From assembly GCA_013076295.1 (NCBI GenBank), contig RQOL01000699.1, positions 1 to 64,000 of the forward strand: a stretch of 64,000 nt of DNA, read 5' to 3'. Each line of letters starts with the position of its first letter. Position 1 is the stretch's first letter. The DNA is from Sanderia malayensis (Eukaryota > Cnidaria > Scyphozoa > Semaeostomeae > Pelagiidae). The notes beneath the pieces are model-generated. The model was given only the letters and a program-made list of their open reading frames with translations. It was not told where the DNA came from and searched no databases. Of the stretch, positions 61,908-64,000 are shown in pieces. Made by a program: the position numbers and the translations under genes.

Positions 61908-63080
61908 TTAGTTGGACAGAACTTTCCCAGAAATTATTGAGAAAAAAGGCTTTGCCATTCCAGTGTTGGAGAAACAACAACCACATGTCAATATCTTCGC
62001 GAAAGGCTTTGCCCAGTTTGATGTGATGGTGTGACTTTTTGACACTAGGAGTGAGACAAATGATTTTGTCTCAAAATTGAGAGTTCCAATGAGCGATTGT
62101 AGTTCAACCAAAGTTGTTGTTTTACGATTGGCCCATACCAATAGATGAGCCTGAATGCGGGCTAATTTGTCAAGGGGTAAACGGGCCTCCATGCGATCCG
62201 AATCTAAAATAATCCCTAAGAATTCCAAAACAGTGGAAGGGCCTTCTGTTTTTCCGGGTACTAGGGGGGTATTTAAGGATGAAAAGGCCACTTGCATGCT
62301 GCGAAGACTAGTGCAGCAGGTTTGATCGAAAGGGGGTTGCGTGTGACGTGGTTCGATTATTAAAAAGTCGTTGAGAAAATGGGCAACAAAGGAAATAGCA
62401 CACTTCTCTTTTAAGATCCACTCAAGGGCAGTAGAAATTCTGTTCGACAGAAAAGGTGCACTTCGTAAGCCAAAGGGCAAAAACTTTTCAAAGTAAAACT
62501 GCCCTTTCCAGCGCATACCGAGAAGTTCCCAACCGTCAGGGTGGACAGGAATAAGACAAATTGCAAATTCAATATCAGCTTTAGCCATAAAAGAACCCGA
62601 ACCAAGATGTTGCAGCTCACAAATTGCATCATCGATGGTGATATATGTTAAAGAATAAGAGTCCTTATCGATGAATGAAATGATAGAATTGCCGAACTTA
62701 GGATAAGACAAGTGAAAAATCATTCGAAATTTTGACAAGAGTTTCTTAGGGACAACACCCAATGGTGATATTTGAAAGTTATCGAAAGGCGGTACTGAAA
62801 AAAGGCCCGGCTGTGCGCCACAGTTGGATTTCTTTAGCAGGGTTTTCAGAAATTTTGTCAGGATGAAGGAGGGCAGTAGAAAGGTTGGGAGACGTTCTAG
62901 GTGTACGGGGCCATCAGTGCCAATTTTAGCACCTACAGGTAAATCATTACATAATTCGGTGACAAAAATAAGGTCGGGATATTGCTCTAAATTAAATTCT
63001 AAAAAATCAACATTAATAATACTCAAATTTCTAGGTGAAACGTTAGGAGAAGAACAATACGAATCGGGGGCAGGGAACAT
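61908..63080 (-). CDS. Reverse transcriptase of the second YR element
   Basis: A 390-codon open frame. Motifs in order: INVDFLEFNLEQYPD linker near residue 23; ISPLGVVPKK near 107; FRMIFHLSYP near 120; motif A MAKADIEFAICLIPVHP with its Asp; motif B GQFYFEKFLPFGLRSAPF; motif C HFLNDFLII; then LEFLGIILDSDRM. In related elements motif C is LDDF, so the first of the paired catalytic aspartates is Asn here (codon AAC), which should abolish polymerase activity. Otherwise the frame is uninterrupted over the whole domain. No initiator context is supported; the protein is probably part of a longer polyprotein. Confidence 0.85.
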   Translation of the reverse strand: MFPAPDSYCSSPNVSPRNLSIINVDFLEFNLEQYPDLIFVTELCNDLPVGAKIGTDGPVHLERLPTFLLPSFILTKFLKTLLKKSNCGAQPGLFSVPPFDNFQISPLGVVPKKLLSKFRMIFHLSYPKFGNSIISFIDKDSYSLTYITIDDAICELQHLGSGSFMAKADIEFAICLIPVHPDGWELLGMRWKGQFYFEKFLPFGLRSAPFLSNRISTALEWILKEKCAISFVAHFLNDFLIIEPRHTQPPFDQTCCTSLRSMQVAFSSLNTPLVPGKTEGPSTVLEFLGIILDSDRMEARLPLDKLARIQAHLLVWANRKTTTLVELQSLIGTLNFETKSFVSLLVSKSHTITSNWAKPFAKILTCGCCFSNTGMAKPFFSIISGKVLSN

Positions 63081-63435
63081 TATCTTAAGTCAAATTGGAA
63101 AAAAACATTAGAAAAATAATCAACGTTCTTTTCTGGGCTGTATGTTTCGTGTGCATCAAAATGCTGGGTGGTTTCCCCCACAGGAGGAACATGTGTGTGA
63201 AAATCTACAATTGGAGTGTTCGCACCGGGCTTCTTGCTGGTTGAAACGGTGGTAAGGCACACCCCCTCTTTGCCATATTAGCGCTGAAAGTTGAGGGTCC
63301 ATTATAAAAAATATTTTCCCCGACATTTCTTGATGACTTGCTCGTAAATGTCATTAGCCAAAGCTGTTGGTCGATTTGTGACCAAGATAGCGAGCGTTCG
63401 TTTGCAGCTTTTGCCCGAAACTTGCGATCGTACAC
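63080..63435 (-). pseudogene. Gag zinc-finger region of the second YR element
   Basis: The frame at 63205-63435 reads RSLSWSQIDQQLWLMTFTS, the same hallmark as in the first element. The downstream C/H cluster (ARCEHSNCRFSH, then CSSCGG) is spread over two other frames. A frame at 63080-63262 overlaps and leads toward the polymerase. At least two frame changes are needed to read it through. Confidence 0.65.
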
Positions 63436-63671
63436 TTGCCAGACAAGACGACGAAAGTGGTGTGCAGCATACCGTATTGTCTCAAGGTAGGCAAATAATT
63501 CCTCCCTCTATGGGGGTACTTGGAAGTCATTATCTTGGAATAAATAAAAAATGTGTCCGTCCATTCGTAGATGGTGGAAATTGGTTGGTTATGCAAGCCC
63601 GTGATGATCTTCAGGGCATGGTCATCCCTGATAGTGAATGAAAACGTATCCTCTTGAGAGGCTAGCACCAT
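63354..63671 (-). pseudogene. Gag central region of the second YR element
   Basis: Contains MVLASQEDTFSFTIRDDHAL, then ISTIYEWTDTFFIYSKIM and LSGKCTIASFGQKLQ, the conserved core of DIRS/Ngaro-type Gag. It is broken from the N-terminal frame by stops at 63671-63705 and from the zinc-finger part by a frame change. This core is missing from the split-repeat element at 33.4-33.5 kb. Confidence 0.65.
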
Positions 63672-63704
63672 ACCTTATAAATTGATGGGAAGCAGGTTGT
63701 TTAA

Positions 63705-63980
63705 CTAAAAAACCTCACCAGTGTAAATTGGACGTACAACGTTGCCAGGGACATCCTTGGAAAAAGTTGTGTCCTGGGGCTGATGCTGAGTCAGGGAGGC
63801 ATAGGCTCGAGATGGCTCTTCATCAAGGTGCAGCTGGACCAGCTGGAGTGGTGGAGTTGGATGCTGTGGTTGGTGTTGGGGGGGGGGGGGGGACTCGTTG
63901 CCACAAGCTCTTGTACGACGTGAGGGTGCCTTTAATTGTGTTTTGTATGATTTCTGTAATCGATAACTGTTCATTATCAC
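63705..63980 (-). CDS. Gag N-terminal frame of the second YR element
   Basis: 91 codons from MIMNSYRLQKSY: a basic start (KTQLKAPSRRTRACG), then a Pro/Gln-rich linker (SPPPPQHQPQHPTPP). Position and composition match the N-terminus of Gag. A long G run (63880-63892) within the Pro codons makes the local frame uncertain. The upstream promoter repeat lies outside the window. Confidence 0.5.
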   Translation of the reverse strand: MIMNSYRLQKSYKTQLKAPSRRTRACGNESPPPPQHQPQHPTPPLQLVQLHLDEEPSRAYASLTQHQPQDTTFSKDVPGNVVRPIYTGEVF

Positions 63981-64000
63981 CGGACGATTGCTGTTCAGCG

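Larger units (their letters stand above)
60190..64000 (-). mobile_element. Second YR retroelement (DIRS/Ngaro-like), partial
   Basis: Minus-strand order from right to left: Gag (63980-63354), Gag zinc finger (63435-63080), reverse transcriptase (63080-61908), RNase H (61905-61460), tyrosine recombinase (61451-60551). This supplies the domains deleted from the element at 30168-34279, and the proteins are related but clearly from a different family. The 5' end is beyond the window. To the left, 60190-60550 is non-coding and may hold the 3' repeats, but no repeat of it was recognised, so the boundary is uncertain. Confidence 0.85.

Noticed and set aside
63880..63892. Second long G run as a regulatory signal
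   Set aside because: It lies in proline codons of the Gag frame on the minus strand and may be a homopolymer length error.

Overview
The window looks like nuclear DNA of an invertebrate animal. It is AT-rich, has GT-AG splice signals, carries a calponin-homology exon of the LRCH type, and holds a mixed load of Ty3/gypsy, Helitron, hAT, pogo and tyrosine-recombinase (YR) retroelements. Several decayed reading frames (HIRAN-like, P2X7-tail-like, Myb/SANT-like) remind me of cnidarian genomes, but that is an impression. No complete host gene is visible; nearly all intact coding sequence belongs to mobile elements.

Layout. (1) 1-3316: two full copies and a stub of a 1.54-kb tandem unit; each full unit carries a 1.29-kb element with long terminal inverted repeats (TIRs) and a nested 213-bp foldback. 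(2) 3317-38793: a satellite of about 95-bp monomers, roughly 310-320 copies, with higher-order repeats at several scales (about 0.74, 1.23, 1.3-1.6 and 4.7-5.2 kb). Two elements sit cleanly in it: a YR retrotransposon with complete split direct repeats (30168-34279, no target duplication) and a 1436-bp hAT element (34555-35990, 8-bp target duplication). Empty relatives of both sites survive in a sister satellite block near 28.4-28.8 kb. (3) 38794-41700: pogo-like debris, a HIRAN-like remnant, an LRCH calponin-homology exon on the minus strand and a LINE 3' fragment. (4) 41750-48300: a decayed Helitron split by a structurally complete Ty3/gypsy retrotransposon (41902-47197, minus strand) with a correctly phased UUUAAAC -1 frameshift signal between gag and pol. 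(5) 48301-58030: mostly non-coding sequence with a possible first exon, a P2X7-tail-like exon, a Myb/SANT-like pseudogene, a pogo element with TA target duplication and a hAT-type MITE. (6) 58030-60189: a second copy of the LRCH exon region, preceded by a 290-bp direct-repeat pair that encloses a perfect 41-bp inverted repeat. (7) 60190-64000: a second, more complete but inactivated YR retroelement that runs off the right edge.

The most informative parts are the satellite as a nested record of amplification and insertion, and the split-direct-repeat element. Its internal repeat junction is exactly a fusion of its two outer ends, and its 500-bp repeats contain a hairpin array in which one stem base pair has swapped from G-C to C-G. 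Many differences between near-identical copies are single-base or homopolymer deletions, so part of the apparent decay is probably consensus error in a long-read assembly.
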